DNA from: Pseudorhizobium xiangyangii
GTDB lineage: Bacteria > Pseudomonadota > Alphaproteobacteria > Rhizobiales > Rhizobiaceae
Direction: 5' to 3'
DNA length: 64,000 nucleotides
Assembly: GCF_020531965.1 (NCBI RefSeq)
Contig: NZ_JAJAWH010000015.1
Span: forward strand, 1 to 64,000
The translations under genes and the position numbers were made by a program. The notes under the pieces are model-generated. The model was not told the DNA's origin. It was given only the letters and a program-made list of their open reading frames with translations, and searched no databases. Below are positions 35,098 through 43,502 of this stretch, in pieces (the first letter of the stretch is position 1; each line of letters opens with the position of its first letter).

Positions 35098-35316
35098 CTA
35101 AATCAAATCACGAAGACCTTTGTGTTTATCTACCGCTCGCGAAAGAGTTGGAACGGTGTCATGTCCTTCCCTAAAAAGATTGATCATCACGGCCCCGGCC
35201 AAATCCACCTCCGGCGTATCTTTGGCAAGCGAGTGCTTTTTGCACCAATGCTCCAGAACGGCTTCAATAATCATGAGCTCAGTTGGGCCGAATGTCGTTG
35301 TGAAAAAAGTTTTCAT
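35098..35316 (-). CDS. 72-residue conserved-looking small protein
   Basis: The protein starts MKTFFTTTFGPTELMIIEAVLEHWCKKHSLAKDTPEVDLAGAVMINLFREG and ends TLSRAVDKHKGLRDLI. The helix-turn pattern with 'LxxWCxxHxL' and 'AVMINLFREGHDT' matches a short family common in rhizobia, where several copies per genome occur; function unknown. The stress promoter at 35394-35418 faces it from 77 bases away, with a weak ribosome binding site. Confidence 0.7.
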   Translation of the reverse strand: MKTFFTTTFGPTELMIIEAVLEHWCKKHSLAKDTPEVDLAGAVMINLFREGHDTVPTLSRAVDKHKGLRDLI

Positions 35317-35393
35317 CCCACGTCTAAACTCACATTCGAAACCACTCGTACGATAAACGAAGTCATGTCCGGCCCACCGATTGCGGCACTAAC

Positions 35394-35418
35394 AACCTCG
35401 GGGACGGGCTTTGGTTCC
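35394..35418 (-). promoter_or_regulatory. EcfG-type promoter for 35316 gene
   Basis: On the minus strand GGAAC-N17-GTT. It is back to back with the plus-strand promoter at 35436-35460. Confidence 0.72.
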
Positions 35419-35435
35419 AATTGTCACGATCCAAG

Positions 35436-35460
35436 GGAACTCTCCGGCGATGGTCTGGTT
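35436..35460 (+). promoter_or_regulatory. EcfG-type promoter ahead of malQ remnant
   Basis: GGAAC-N17-GTT, 42 bases before the ATG at 35503 of an open frame that carries a malQ fragment. Confidence 0.65.
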
Positions 35461-35502
35461 AGATGCTGCGAAATCCGATGTTCGGTCCAGCGGAGCGTGT
35501 TC

Positions 35503-36003
35503 ATGAGCAAAACAAAAAACATTCTACTAAGCGGCCGTTTTGCTGGCATTAACCTCCCCCATCTTGGGTCACGCGTTGGAGGTATGCCCATGACGCGTGA
35601 TACTGGGCAGGATCGAACAGATCAACCTGATAGCAGTCGCACTTCAGACATCCGCGATTATATCGAGCCGGAAGCGCCATCGGCGGCCAGGCAGGACGTT
35701 CCGCTTTCGAGAAGTGGCCGAGAATCGATCGTTCCGGCACTGGAAGTATTCAAGCAGCGTCCATCTGAGGCGCCTGTTTCCTCGATCTGGTTCCCGCCTG
35801 GCTTTCTACAGAAGGAATCGGTCTGCGGCTCGTCCCTTCGGCTTTACGAGTTGAGGTCGGAGCCAAACTGGAGAAATAGTGAATTCGCCGACAGGCTTGC
35901 TCACCTCACCGACCAATGTTCCCGGCTCCAAGGAAATTTTCCCCGAACGGAGACCGAAACTGTCCGCAGAGCTTTCGGAATCGAATGTTTGGCCCGGTCT
36001 TGA
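35503..36003 (+). pseudogene. Remnant of 4-alpha-glucanotransferase (malQ)
   Basis: The open frame starts MSKTKNILLSGRFAGINLP and is mostly unrecognisable, but residues from about 35781 to 35930 read SSIWFPPGFLQKESVCGSSLRLYELRSEPNWRNSEFADRLAHLT. This matches PKSYFPQYLERKRVWGISLQLYELRSGRNWGIGDFEDLVEMV near the N-terminus of the intact MalQ at 50812-52680, including the signature LYELRS-x-x-NW. The catalytic barrel is absent. It keeps a stress promoter upstream, so a short transcript may still be made. Confidence 0.6.
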
Positions 36004-36068
36004 GATGATCATTTCTGGGGTTGCCGACCGACTTGAGGGCCGAGACGTTGCAAACCGGAATGTTCGTC

Positions 36069-38465
36069 ATGAGCAGTAGCACGACCAAGCCTACAGTTCG
36101 AACCTATACCGGTCCCGCGGGGGGATGGGGCTCGGCGAAGTCCGTTACGGAAATCTTGGTTCGCGAACATATCCCCCTCAGGGGCAGCAGTCTGCTGCGC
36201 CACCAGAATAAGCCGGAAGGCTATATGTGCGTGAGTTGCGCCTGGGCGAAGCCGGCTAAGACCCATCCACTGGAGTTCTGTGAGAACGGTGCAAAGGCAA
36301 CGGCTTGGGAAGTAACCAGCCGCCGCGCCGACCGGGCGTTTTTTGACGCCCATACACTGACCGAGCTGGAAAGCGGGCGCGACCATGACCTGGAAGAGCA
36401 GGGCCGGTTGACCCACCCGATGAAATGGGATGCCGCTTCAGACAAGTACGTTCCGGTGTCATGGGAGCAAGCCTTCGCGGAGATCGGCCGGGAGTTGCGG
36501 GCGCTGGCGCCCGAGCAGGTCGATTTTTACACGTCAGGGCGCGCCTCTCTGGAAACCAGCTACATGTATCAGTTGTTTGCCCGGATGTATGGCAGCAACA
36601 ACCTGCCCGACAGTTCAAATATGTGTCACGAAAGTTCGTCGGTGGCTCTTCCAGAGAGCCTCGGCGCGTCGGTTGGTACGGCGATCCTATCCGATTTCGA
36701 AAATACTGACTGCATTTTTTACATCGCCCAAAATGTCGGCACGTCGTCGCCTCGGATGCTACATGATCTCCAGGATGCAGTCGATCGGGGCGCGAAGATC
36801 GTCACCTTCAATATGCTGCGGGAGCGAGGTCTCGAGCGGTTCATCAATCCGCAATCTCCGACCCAGATGCTCACTGGTCACGAGACGCCGATTTCCTCCG
36901 ACTACTATCAGGTGAGGAACGGCGGCGACATCGCGGCTCTGTTCGGAGTGTGCAAGGCACTGATCGAAGCCGACGATGCGCTGACGGCAGCCCATGTCTC
37001 GCGGGTTGCAGGCGATGACGACAAGCCTGCCGATCCCGAGGACGCGGCGATGGTGGCGTTTGCCGCCTCAATGGCCGCCGCCAATAAGAAGCATGTTCTC
37101 GATCATGATTTTATTAAGGAGCATACGTCTGGCTTCGAGGTCTTTGCAGCAGCTGCTCGCGAACATCGCTGGGAGGAGCTCGAGCGTATTTCCGGCCTGA
37201 CCCGCGTACAAATGACCAAGGCGGCGGCGACCTATGCGAAGTCTAACGCCGTTTTGACGATCTATGGGATGGGGCTGACCCAACACCTGATGGGCGTACA
37301 GAACGTTCATATGGTGGTGAACCTTGCCCTTCTCCGTGGCAATATTGGCAAGCCCGGCGCAAACATATGTGCAGTGCGTGGCCATTCGAATGTCCAAGGG
37401 CAGCGAACGGTCGGCATTACCGAGAAGCCGGGACTCGCGCCGCTCGACAGGCTTGCAGAACTTTATGAGTTCGAGCCGCCGCGCTGGACGGGGCGCTCCA
37501 CCGTCGAAACTTGCAAGGCGATTATCGATGGCTCAAGCCGCGCCTTTGTGAGCCTCGGCGGCAATTTCCTGAAAGCGATCCCCGAAACGAATGCGGTGGA
37601 AGAAGCCTGGCGCAAACTGCGCCTGACGGTACAGATTGCGACCAAGCTCAACCGCAGCCATGTCCTCCATGGCGAGGTCGCCTATCTCCTGCCTTGTCTC
37701 GGTCGGATCGAGATCGACAAGCAGGCCTCGGGTCCCCAGGCCGTGTCGATGGAAAGTTCAATCGCCTACTTTCACGGGTCGCGCGGGAAAACCAAACCGG
37801 CCAGCCCTGATCTCTTGTCCGAGCCGGCGATTATCGCGGGCATTGCCAAGGCGACGCTCGGTGAAACCCGTGTGCCCTGGGATCAATGGGTGGGCGACTA
37901 CGGAACGGTCAGGGATGCGATCGAGGCAACCTATCCGGAGACGTTCAAGGACTTTAATAAGCGATTGTTCCAGCCGGGCGGCTTCCCGCGGCCCTTACCG
38001 GCGCGGGAGCGCAAATGGGTGACGAGCAGCGGCAAGGCGAACTTCATCACGCCGGACAGGCTGTTCCCGGATCTGTCGACATCCGGCAGAACCGACGTGC
38101 TTCATCTTGCGACACTACGTTCGAACGATCAGTTCAACACGACGATCTATGGGTATAGCGACCGGTTCCGCGGTGTGGAGGGGACACGGAAAGTGGTTTT
38201 CATGAACGGCAAAGACATAGCCGCGCTGGGGCTGACTAACGGCTTGAGCGTTGATCTCACTACGGCGATCGACGAGGAGACGGAGCACAAAGTCACTGGC
38301 TTCCGCGTTGTCGAATACGATATCCCGAGAGGCTCGTGCGGGGCGTATTTCCCTGAGACAAACCCGCTGTTTCCTCTTGACCATCACGACGCCCAGTCGA
38401 AAACGCCCTCCTACAAGCTTCTTCCCATCCTCGTTACACCGTCTTCCGAATTGCCTCACGATTGA
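36069..38465 (+). CDS. FdhF/YdeP-family molybdopterin oxidoreductase
   Basis: A 798-residue bis-MGD oxidoreductase of the YdeP/FdhF family. Visible features are the cysteine motif YMCVSCAWAKPAKTHPLEFCENGAKA (about 51-80), YTSGRASLETSYMYQLFARMYGSNNLPDSSNMCHESSS, NMLRERGLERFINPQSPTQML, GKPGANICAVRGHSNVQGQRT and the C-terminal dinucleotide-binding domain (SGKANFITPDRLFP, THGYSDRF-like TTIYGYSDRFRGVEG). No Tat signal, so cytoplasmic. YdeP-type enzymes are linked to formate or acid stress in other bacteria; the substrate here is not known. The start at 36069 is chosen over 36021. It precedes a c-type cytochrome gene. Confidence 0.9.
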   Translation: MSSSTTKPTVRTYTGPAGGWGSAKSVTEILVREHIPLRGSSLLRHQNKPEGYMCVSCAWAKPAKTHPLEFCENGAKATAWEVTSRRADRAFFDAHTLTELESGRDHDLEEQGRLTHPMKWDAASDKYVPVSWEQAFAEIGRELRALAPEQVDFYTSGRASLETSYMYQLFARMYGSNNLPDSSNMCHESSSVALPESLGASVGTAILSDFENTDCIFYIAQNVGTSSPRMLHDLQDAVDRGAKIVTFNMLRERGLERFINPQSPTQMLTGHETPISSDYYQVRNGGDIAALFGVCKALIEADDALTAAHVSRVAGDDDKPADPEDAAMVAFAASMAAANKKHVLDHDFIKEHTSGFEVFAAAAREHRWEELERISGLTRVQMTKAAATYAKSNAVLTIYGMGLTQHLMGVQNVHMVVNLALLRGNIGKPGANICAVRGHSNVQGQRTVGITEKPGLAPLDRLAELYEFEPPRWTGRSTVETCKAIIDGSSRAFVSLGGNFLKAIPETNAVEEAWRKLRLTVQIATKLNRSHVLHGEVAYLLPCLGRIEIDKQASGPQAVSMESSIAYFHGSRGKTKPASPDLLSEPAIIAGIAKATLGETRVPWDQWVGDYGTVRDAIEATYPETFKDFNKRLFQPGGFPRPLPARERKWVTSSGKANFITPDRLFPDLSTSGRTDVLHLATLRSNDQFNTTIYGYSDRFRGVEGTRKVVFMNGKDIAALGLTNGLSVDLTTAIDEETEHKVTGFRVVEYDIPRGSCGAYFPETNPLFPLDHHDAQSKTPSYKLLPILVTPSSELPHD

Positions 38466-38483
38466 CCTGCTTGGCCCAGGCGG

Positions 38484-39257
38484 ATGTCATCGCGTATGCG
38501 CAAAAGGCGGTTGAATTTGGTATTCTGGTCGTTGGCCATCACGGCAGGTGCTGCTGTTGCGATGGCGATATCGGCGCGGACCTCGAAAAGGGGACCGAGG
38601 CCCGACGACCGCACGCCTATTCGTGGTTCGGGACCGGAATTGCACAAGGCCGCGATTTCCGGTCCTGGGCTTAAGACGCGTGAGTGGCTTGGCATCATGA
38701 CTGCTTTCACATCGTGCCTGGGAGTGGCCGCTCTGCTCGGCTATACGGGAAAACCCTTGCAGTTGCGGCAGGATCCCCCCGTTACCACGGAGCTGGAAAA
38801 GATCCGGTTGATGCCGAACGGCATCGGCGGGGCGCCGCCGAATGTCGATTTCGCGCTCGGCCAGCCCTATGAGACCGCCTCCTACAATCTTGCCCAAGGC
38901 AAACGCCTTTACTCCTGGTTCGGATGCGCCACTTGTCACGGGGACGGTCAGGCCGGAAGAGGACCCTCCTTCCTCGATGGCTGGTGGCTTTACGGCCCAG
39001 AAATGGTGTCGATCGTCGCCTCTATCCGCGACGGGCGACCGCACGGTATGCCACCTTACAAGGACAAGATCCCGATCGAGCAGATCTGGCAGCTGGCAGG
39101 ATATGTCCAGTCGATTGGAGCCTATCGGGCCAAGGTTGCAGCGCCTGGCCGTAGTGATGGCAGACAAACGCGCCCGGCTGAAAACCGCGCGCCCGCGGCG
39201 ATCCTCTTCGAGCCAGTCCCGACCCGTGTTCATCCCGACCAGGGACCGAGCCCATGA
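38484..39257 (+). CDS. Membrane-anchored c-type cytochrome
   Basis: A 257-residue protein with one heme c site, CATCH, in LYSWFGCATCHGDGQAGRGPSFLDGWWLYG, the likely distal Met ligand in GRPHGMPPYKDKIPIEQIWQLAGYVQSIG, and two hydrophobic N-terminal segments (about 11-30 and 70-90). The first 60 residues are unusual and a shorter start at 38697 would give a single-anchor cytochrome. The cytochrome faces the periplasm. Its stop overlaps the start of a coxB-like gene that is truncated, so this is probably the surviving part of a caa3-type or alternative oxidase operon. Confidence 0.78.
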   Translation: MSSRMRKRRLNLVFWSLAITAGAAVAMAISARTSKRGPRPDDRTPIRGSGPELHKAAISGPGLKTREWLGIMTAFTSCLGVAALLGYTGKPLQLRQDPPVTTELEKIRLMPNGIGGAPPNVDFALGQPYETASYNLAQGKRLYSWFGCATCHGDGQAGRGPSFLDGWWLYGPEMVSIVASIRDGRPHGMPPYKDKIPIEQIWQLAGYVQSIGAYRAKVAAPGRSDGRQTRPAENRAPAAILFEPVPTRVHPDQGPSP

Positions 39258-39370
39258 GAGTGGTCGCTACTCTTCTTTTCTTCGTCCTGATGGGAGTTGC
39301 AGGATGCCGCGGCTCGCAATCACCGTTCGACGCCCACGGCGCCCCGGCAATCCACCTCAAGGGCATGATG
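39254..39370 (+). pseudogene. Truncated coxB (cytochrome oxidase subunit II) start
   Basis: The N-terminus MRVVATLLFFVLMGVAGCRGSQSPFDAHGAPAIHLKG has a lipoprotein signal (lipobox VAGC, Cys18) followed by the 'SQSxFDxxGxxAxHL' stretch typical of lipoprotein subunit II of caa3-like oxidases. After about residue 39 homology ends, and the frame runs on through DNA that encodes a different gene on the other strand. No transmembrane helices, CuA site or heme follow. Coupled to the cytochrome gene by ATGA. Confidence 0.65.
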
Positions 39371-39493
39371 ACGGCGATCCAGGGTGGCGTCTTCCGAATC
39401 GGTGTTGACCTTGGCGCCGTGACGCCACTTGCCTTACGATCGGTCCGCGATCGTGCAAATGGGCCTTTGGCGTCGTCGCGGATTTACCCTTGG

Positions 39494-39704
39494 TCAGTCT
39501 CCTTTGATCTTTCCGGCGTCGGAAATTTTTTCCCGCGAGGGATCCCGGTTGGTCTCGCCCACTGCGTCTCGATCTGTGTCGGGATCGTCCTGGGCCGGGA
39601 GAGGCCGGGAGATAGCCGCGTGGTCGTGTTTCTTCGGGTCCCTCCCAGCGCGGTGATTGGTCAGTCGTACCTGGTGCACCGGGGGTTGGCTTAGTCATGC
39701 TCAT
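39494..39704 (-). pseudogene. Small hydrophilic gene with a frameshift
   Basis: A good ribosome binding site (AGGAGA) precedes ATG 39704, reading MSMTKPTPGAPGTTDQSPR. The natural continuation appears to be in the next frame: GRDPKKHDHAAISRPLPAQDDPDTDRDAVGETNRDPSREKISDAGKIKGD, ending at 39494. The composition (DRDAVGETNRDPSREKI) is that of small rhizobial stress proteins. A one-base change in the CTGGGAGGG stretch would explain the break. Confidence 0.5.
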
Positions 39705-39817
39705 GGTCAAATCTCCTGATGTTAGGTGCGGCTAACTGGAAAAGTGGCAGATAGTTCCTTGTTTCTGCACCGGTGGGGGAAGGTACCTGACGACGAGATA
39801 GGCCCAAGACTATTGGC

Positions 39818-39842
39818 GGAACTTTCGATGCCGCTTCTGGTT
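39818..39842 (+). promoter_or_regulatory. EcfG-type promoter for DUF892 gene 39870
   Basis: GGAAC-N17-GTT, 27 bases before the ATG. Confidence 0.82.
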
Positions 39843-39869
39843 TGCGCACTGTAGCAAAGGAGAGATCTC

Positions 39870-40382
39870 ATGTCTGAAGATGTAACACGCGATATTTTTG
39901 TGACTGGTTTGAAGAATGCCCATGCAATGGAAAACCAGGCGCTGTCCATCATGAAACCGCAGATCAAACGGATCGAAAACTATCCTGATATCGCCGCCAA
40001 ACTCGAACAGCACATCACGGAGACTGAAGGCCAAATTGTCCGGCTCGAAGAAATCCTGACGTCACTGGCGGAAGACCATTCATCCTTGAAAGACCTCGCG
40101 CTATCCTTCACGGGTTCAATGGCAGCGCTTGGCCATTCCGTCGCCGGCGACGAGATCCTCAAAAACAGTATGGCCAACTTTGCGTTCGAGAATTTCGAGA
40201 TCGCCGCCTACAAATCGTTGATCACGATCGCCGAACTCGGAGGATTTTCCAGCGTCGTCGGTTCGCTTCAGATGAACCTGGATCAGGAGATCGCGATGGC
40301 AAATTGGCTCGAGAGCAATCTGAGGCCGACCACGATCAAATTCGCCAATCTCAAAGAAGCTGGGCAGACCGCAAAGGTTTAG
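39870..40382 (+). CDS. DUF892 ferritin-like protein (YciE/YciF type)
   Basis: A 170-residue four-helix protein: DIFVTGLKNAHAMENQALSIMKPQIKRIENYPDIAAKLEQHITETEGQIVRLEEIL, then GDEILKNSMANFAFENFEIAAYKSLITIAELGG and LDQEIAMANWLESNL. Glutamate and histidine positions in the helices match the di-iron ferritin-like YciE/YciF fold. These proteins are induced by osmotic, oxidative and starvation stress; enzymatic activity is unproven. Good ribosome binding site (AAAGGAG). Single-gene unit with its own stress promoter. A second member is at 40977-41477. Confidence 0.88.
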   Translation: MSEDVTRDIFVTGLKNAHAMENQALSIMKPQIKRIENYPDIAAKLEQHITETEGQIVRLEEILTSLAEDHSSLKDLALSFTGSMAALGHSVAGDEILKNSMANFAFENFEIAAYKSLITIAELGGFSSVVGSLQMNLDQEIAMANWLESNLRPTTIKFANLKEAGQTAKV

Positions 40383-40726
40383 GGCAGGTTCGGCTACGAC
40401 AGATGCATTACACGCCGAGTCGTTGCGACACCGAACCGTGGTGGTTTCGGGGGCGCAGTTCTGGTGCATCACCCGCACCTACTGCCTGCGAGCCCTCTCC
40501 CTCGCGGGCAGTATCGTTACTCGCCAAGGCTCAATCTGTCGTTTGGCGCCTCGGACCGCGGGCCGTGATTTCCGTCGTGAGATCGATGCTATCTGCAGTG
40601 AAGCCGACGGGACCCATGATGGGCCTAGCGCCTGAGAGACTGTATCTCCCCATAGTGTTTGACATTTTAGGATCTTGGCACCGCCAGAGACGCGAGGCGG
40701 TGCAAAGAAGTCGGTATTCGCATGCA
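40383..40726. other. Intergenic stretch, nothing recognised
   Basis: This is 340 bases between convergent stress genes; no supported gene. Confidence 0.4.
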
Positions 40727-40906
40727 TCAGGATTCGTCATCCAATGTGGCGCTCACCGGAGAATGATCTGCGGCGCCGCGTGATTTGGCCTCCCATTCGG
40801 CGCTGGCGGCGCTCCACTGCTCATCGTCCTTTCCATCCGGGCGACCAGCTTGTTCCCAAAGCTCATAGGCCCGCTTCGAGATCCATTCCTCGCGGTCGAT
40901 ACCCAT
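40727..40906 (-). CDS. DUF2934 small protein
   Basis: A 59-residue protein, MGIDREEWISKRAYELWEQAGRPDGKDDEQWSAASAEWEAK then a short tail. The DUF2934 signature is I-x-x-R-A-Y-x-L-W-x-x-x-G-R-P-x-G-x-x-x-x-x-W. Strong ribosome binding site (TGGAGG). It follows the DUF892 gene at 40977 by 70 bases in the same direction and has no promoter of its own, so the two are probably one unit. Function unknown; rhizobial genomes carry several copies (another at 56479). Confidence 0.85.
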   Translation of the reverse strand: MGIDREEWISKRAYELWEQAGRPDGKDDEQWSAASAEWEAKSRGAADHSPVSATLDDES

Positions 40907-40976
40907 CCTGTCCTCCAATTTGCGTTGTGATTTGAGGGTGTGGCCAAGCCGTGTCGGGCGGCTCGGCCATTCGCAA

Positions 40977-41477
40977 TCAGGCGCTCTTCTTCGAGCCCTT
41001 CGGATTTGCCGATGCTTCACCAAGCTGCGTCAGCAACGCGTCCGTCTCCAGCTCTTCCTGGAGGTTGGCGTCCAGAAGCGGAATGGCGTCCATCAAACCG
41101 AGCTGACCGGCCCAGCTTTTCAGAGTGCCATAGCGGGTGATCTCGTAATGCTCAACGGCCTGGGCAGAAGAGATAAGCCCTGCATCGAGCGCTGCAGATC
41201 CCTTATACTCCTCGATGATTTCCTCACCTTCGGAGATGATGCCCTGGATGGCCTCGCAAGTCTTGCCACGCGCAGGCTTGCCAATCAATTCGAACACCTG
41301 CTGGAGGCGTTCAATCTGACCCTCAGTCTGGTCCTTGTGCTTGAGGAACGCTGCCTTGCCTTCTTCCGATTGCGAAGCACGGGCCATTTTCGGAAGAGCT
41401 TTCAAAATCTGCTTTTCCGCGAAATAGATGTCCTTGAGTGTGTCAAGGAACAGGTCGTCCAATGTCTTCTCGGCCAT
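40977..41477 (-). CDS. DUF892 ferritin-like protein (YciE/YciF type)
   Basis: A 166-residue ferritin-like four-helix protein: TLDDLFLDTLKDIYFAEKQILKALPKMARASQSEEGKAAFLKHKDQTEGQIERLQQVFELIG, followed by EEYKGSAALDAGLISSAQAVEHYEITRYGTLKSWAGQLG and the terminal ALLTQLGE. This is the canonical DUF892 pattern, closer to E. coli YciF than the copy at 39870. A basic C-terminus (NPKGSKKSA). The start at 41477 has GGAG 6 bases away. First gene of a unit with DUF2934, behind a stress promoter 35 bases upstream. Confidence 0.9.
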   Translation of the reverse strand: MAEKTLDDLFLDTLKDIYFAEKQILKALPKMARASQSEEGKAAFLKHKDQTEGQIERLQQVFELIGKPARGKTCEAIQGIISEGEEIIEEYKGSAALDAGLISSAQAVEHYEITRYGTLKSWAGQLGLMDAIPLLDANLQEELETDALLTQLGEASANPKGSKKSA

Positions 41478-41511
41478 GTTTACTCCTTCTCCGTTCAATT
41501 CGGCCAACCCG

Positions 41512-41536
41512 AACTGGAGCCGGCCTCGAAAGTTCC
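41512..41536 (-). promoter_or_regulatory. EcfG-type promoter for DUF892-DUF2934 unit
   Basis: On the minus strand GGAAC-N17-GTT, 34 bases before the start at 41477. Confidence 0.82.
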
Positions 41537-41574
41537 CCTATGACAACGAATGCGAGCCACCTCAGATCTGGGCG

Positions 41575-42750
41575 TCAAGCGGTCAATACGACCTTGATGC
41601 AGTTATCTTTCTTGTCCCGGAAAGTCTCATAAAGCCCCGGCCCGTCTTCGAGCTTGGCGCGATGGGTGATGATAAAGCTCGGATCGATTTCCCCCTCCTC
41701 GATGCGGCGCAGAAGGTCGAGGGAGTAGCGATTGACGTGGGTCTGGCCGCTCCGGATCGTCAGCCCCTTATTCATCGCTGCACCGAACGGGATCTTGTCG
41801 AGGAAACCACCATAAACGCCTGGCACCGAGACGATCCCGCTTGGTCTGCAGGCCATGATTGCGGTGCGCAACACGTGCGGGCGATCTGTCCCGAGCAGGG
41901 TTGCGGCCTTGACCTTGTCAACGATCGCGTCGAAGGAAGCCGTTGCATGAGACTCCGCACCGACTGCATCGATACATTTGTCAGCGCCGTGGCCACCGGT
42001 CATTTCCTTGAGATAGTCGGGTATCGTACCGTCGATGTCGTCGAAATTGATGATTTCGGCGCCGATCGCCTGAGCCAATGCGAGGCGCTCCGGAACGTTA
42101 TCGATCGCTATGACGCGGGCCGCCCCCTGCATAAAGGCACTCTTGATGCAAAACTGCCCAACAGGACCGCATCCCCATATGGCGATGATGTCTGTGGGTT
42201 CGATCTCGCAGTTGGCGGCCGCCATCCACCCAGTCGGGAAAATATCACCCAGGAACAGGGCTTGCTCGTCTGTCATCCCGTTGGGAATAACGATTGGCGA
42301 AACATCTGCGTAGGGGACGCGGACATATTCCGCTTGGCCCCCGGCATAGGCGCCGGTCAGGTGTGAGTATCCAAACAGGCCAGCGGTCGGGTAGCCGAAA
42401 GCCTTGGTGGCATTTTCGGCCTTGCGGTTGGACCTTTCGCAGACCGACCAATTGCCCTTGAGGCATTGCGAGCACTCGCCGCAGCAGATGGTAAAGGGAA
42501 CGACGACCCGGTCGCCGACTTTGAGTTTTTTGTTGTCGCGTCCAACCTCGACGACTTCACCCATGAATTCATGGCCGAGAATGTCGCCTTTTTCCATGAA
42601 CGGGATATACCCGTCCATCAAATGCAGGTCCGATCCGCAGATCGCGCAGGCCGTCATCTTGATGATCACGTCGCGGCCATCTTCGATCTGTGGATCCGGG
42701 ACGGTATCGCATCGGATATCGCCTTTGCCGTGCCAGCAGAGAGCCTTCAT
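41575..42750 (-). CDS. Zinc-dependent alcohol dehydrogenase (MDR, FDH-like)
   Basis: A 391-residue medium-chain dehydrogenase. Catalytic zinc ligands are Cys38 and His60 ([25 protein letters not shown]); the structural zinc site is Cys90, Cys93, Cys96 and Cys104. The NAD-binding motif is [11 protein letters not shown]. The long form and the loop [34 protein letters not shown] resemble glutathione-independent formaldehyde dehydrogenase-like enzymes common in stress islands. Substrate unknown. Start 42750 has AAGGAG 7 bases upstream; a promoter lies 152 bases upstream. Single gene. Confidence 0.93.
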   Translation of the reverse strand: MKALCWHGKGDIRCDTVPDPQIEDGRDVIIKMTACAICGSDLHLMDGYIPFMEKGDILGHEFMGEVVEVGRDNKKLKVGDRVVVPFTICCGECSQCLKGNWSVCERSNRKAENATKAFGYPTAGLFGYSHLTGAYAGGQAEYVRVPYADVSPIVIPNGMTDEQALFLGDIFPTGWMAAANCEIEPTDIIAIWGCGPVGQFCIKSAFMQGAARVIAIDNVPERLALAQAIGAEIINFDDIDGTIPDYLKEMTGGHGADKCIDAVGAESHATASFDAIVDKVKAATLLGTDRPHVLRTAIMACRPSGIVSVPGVYGGFLDKIPFGAAMNKGLTIRSGQTHVNRYSLDLLRRIEEGEIDPSFIITHRAKLEDGPGLYETFRDKKDNCIKVVLTA

Positions 42751-42901
42751 GTGTGTCTCCTTCAAATATCGGTCATGATCCGTGCCCTGGCACGATCGTT
42801 AATGGCGGCGACAAACACGAAGGTCAGAAACGCCGACTTCGTCGACTAACAGCCGCAGGAATTTGGTACGGACATATCCACCTAGTGTTGCGCAGCCCGC
42901 G

Positions 42902-42926
42902 AACTGGAGGTCGAAGGAGAAGTTCC
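42902..42926 (-). promoter_or_regulatory. EcfG-type promoter for alcohol dehydrogenase gene
   Basis: On the minus strand GGAAC-N17-GTT, 152 bases before the start at 42750. It is arranged back to back with the plus-strand promoter at 42954-42978, only 27 bases away. Confidence 0.72.
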
Positions 42927-42953
42927 CGCTTCATCGATTTATTGTTGACCAGC

Positions 42954-42978
42954 GGAACTTTCGGATTCAGCCCCTGTT
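42954..42978 (+). promoter_or_regulatory. EcfG-type promoter for response regulator gene
   Basis: GGAAC-N17-GTT, 122 bases before the GTG start at 43101. Confidence 0.7.
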
Positions 42979-43100
42979 GGAGGCGCTCGTCCTATTGCCT
43001 CATGGCAATGCCAGATCGGGGGGCTAGGCTCTTCGCTAGAAGCGTGCATTCGTGACCACAAGTACGTAGGGCCGGTTAGAGATACGAAAGTCGCATCGAG

Positions 43101-43499
43101 GTGATATTGGAAAACTCAACCTGTCTGCGCCTTTTTGAAGGCAAATCTGTCCTTGTCGTGGAAGACGAATATTTCCTCGCCGATGAGACGCGGCTTAAGC
43201 TCGAAATGATTGGCGCCGTTGTTGTTGGCCCCACCGGCAGCGTTCAGGACGCATTGGATTTGATAAATGCTTCTCCAGTCGACGCCGCGATCTTAGACGT
43301 GCATCTCGGTGACGAACTCGTTTTTCCGGTGGCAGAGGAACTGGAACGCCGAGACATACCGTTCGTCTTCGCGACGAGCTACGACCCGTCGATAATCCCT
43401 GTAAAATTCACCGGCTTTGCGCTTTGCGAAAAGCCTACTGAATTGGGTAAAATCGCCGCGGCTTTGTTCGCGAACGAGACCGATCCGACGTTGAACTAA
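43101..43499 (+). CDS. Stand-alone response regulator receiver domain
   Basis: A 132-residue single-domain receiver: VLVVEDEYFLADETRLKLEMIGAVVVGPTGSV with acidic Glu21 and Asp22, phosphoacceptor Asp66 (AILDVHLGD), the conserved Thr/Ser region (VFATSYD) and CEKP with the conserved Lys. No output domain. In rhizobia, receivers of this 'FATSYD...EKP' type are linked to general-stress sensor kinases. The gene converges on the ECF sigma gene (3 bases between stops). Start could be GTG 43101 or TTG 43107; GAGGTGA overlaps this region, so the start is not certain. Confidence 0.88.
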   Translation: MILENSTCLRLFEGKSVLVVEDEYFLADETRLKLEMIGAVVVGPTGSVQDALDLINASPVDAAILDVHLGDELVFPVAEELERRDIPFVFATSYDPSIIPVKFTGFALCEKPTELGKIAAALFANETDPTLN

Positions 43500-43502
43500 T
43501 GC

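Noticed and set aside
39371-39694. C-terminal part of the coxB frame
   Set aside because: No subunit II features; the DNA here better fits a small gene on the other strand.
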